From contig CAMPJJ010000194.1 of the NCBI GenBank assembly GCA_946886855.1, positions 1 to 5,316 on the forward strand: 5,316 bases of DNA, written 5' to 3'. Positions 5,216 to 5,316 of the stretch are shown piece after piece (position 1 is the first letter of the stretch; every line of letters starts with the position of its first letter). This DNA is from an uncultured Roseateles sp. (GTDB lineage: Bacteria; Pseudomonadota; Gammaproteobacteria; Burkholderiales; Burkholderiaceae). The notes beneath the pieces were generated by a model. The model was not told where the DNA came from, ran no database searches, and was given only the letters and a program-made list of their open reading frames with translations. The translations under genes were made by a program, and so were the position numbers.

Positions 5216-5316
5216 GGCCCTCACCCCCACCCTCTCCCGCGGCGCGGGCGGGGGCGTAAGACGGGCGCCCCTTGGGCTCCCCCCCGCCCCGCGGGAAAGG
5301 GCGTAAGAGGGTCGCC
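5216..5316. repeat. GC-rich intergenic repeat with inverted arms (cut by window end)
   Basis: The sequence opens with CCCTCACCCCCACCCTCTCCCGC, resembling the abundant CCCTCACCCCAACCCTCTCCCGC intergenic repeats of GC-rich beta- and gammaproteobacteria. CCCTCTCCCGC (5230-5240) pairs with GCGGGAAAGGG (5291-5301) at 10 of 11 positions. Inside, a GCGGGCGGGGG stretch faces CCCCCCGCCCCGC, so the whole can fold as a long hairpin. GGGCGTAAGA is repeated directly at 5252-5261 and 5299-5308, each followed by a variant of GGGCGCC. No coding sequence is supported here. Confidence 0.55.

Noticed and set aside
1..5316. CRISPR array, tRNA, rRNA, insertion sequence or integrase
   Set aside because: No regularly spaced repeats, cloverleaf-like segment, rRNA-like sequence, transposase motif or terminal repeats with target duplication were seen.

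Overview
The window is GC-rich proteobacterial chromosome, most likely Burkholderiales (a Roseateles/Mitsuaria/Rubrivivax-like organism), though Xanthomonadales or other GC-rich groups cannot be excluded. The reasons are strong G/C third-position bias in the two recognisable genes, a PBP7-type endopeptidase, a CTGT-N8-ACAG LexA-type box (the beta/gammaproteobacterial SOS motif), and a CCCTCACCCC..CCCTCTCCCGC intergenic repeat of a kind common in these genomes. This placement is inference from pattern, not from a search.

All five supported genes lie on the minus strand, so transcription runs from right to left. At the right end (about 5216-5316) is a very G/C-rich repeat. Next comes a UvrD/PcrA/Rep-family superfamily 1 helicase (about 5142-3058) with a LexA-type operator at its start. 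After 133 bp come two overlapping small genes: a single-pass membrane protein with an alpha-helical cytosolic part (2924-2430) and a 175-residue soluble protein (2433-1906). Their stop and start codons share ATGA, so they are probably translationally coupled. Next is a complete pbpG-like D-alanyl-D-alanine endopeptidase (1774-692) with SxxK, SxN and KTG motifs. Last is a short coiled-coil protein with a C-terminal membrane-anchor-like segment (532-98), followed by a stem-loop and a 16-bp palindrome over its stop codon.

Hand counts of single 60-base lines suggest the helicase and pbpG are about 70-77% GC in the lines sampled. The two small genes and the coiled-coil gene are visibly lower, about 48-63%. 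The simplest reading is conserved housekeeping genes interspersed with accessory genes of different origin. No gene-free stretch exceeds 300 bases.

The best lead for an undescribed system is the coupled pair at 1906-2924: two proteins with no function I can name, in a composition unlike their neighbours. The best-supported regulatory inference is SOS control of the helicase. No CRISPR array, tRNA, rRNA, transposase or integrase was seen.
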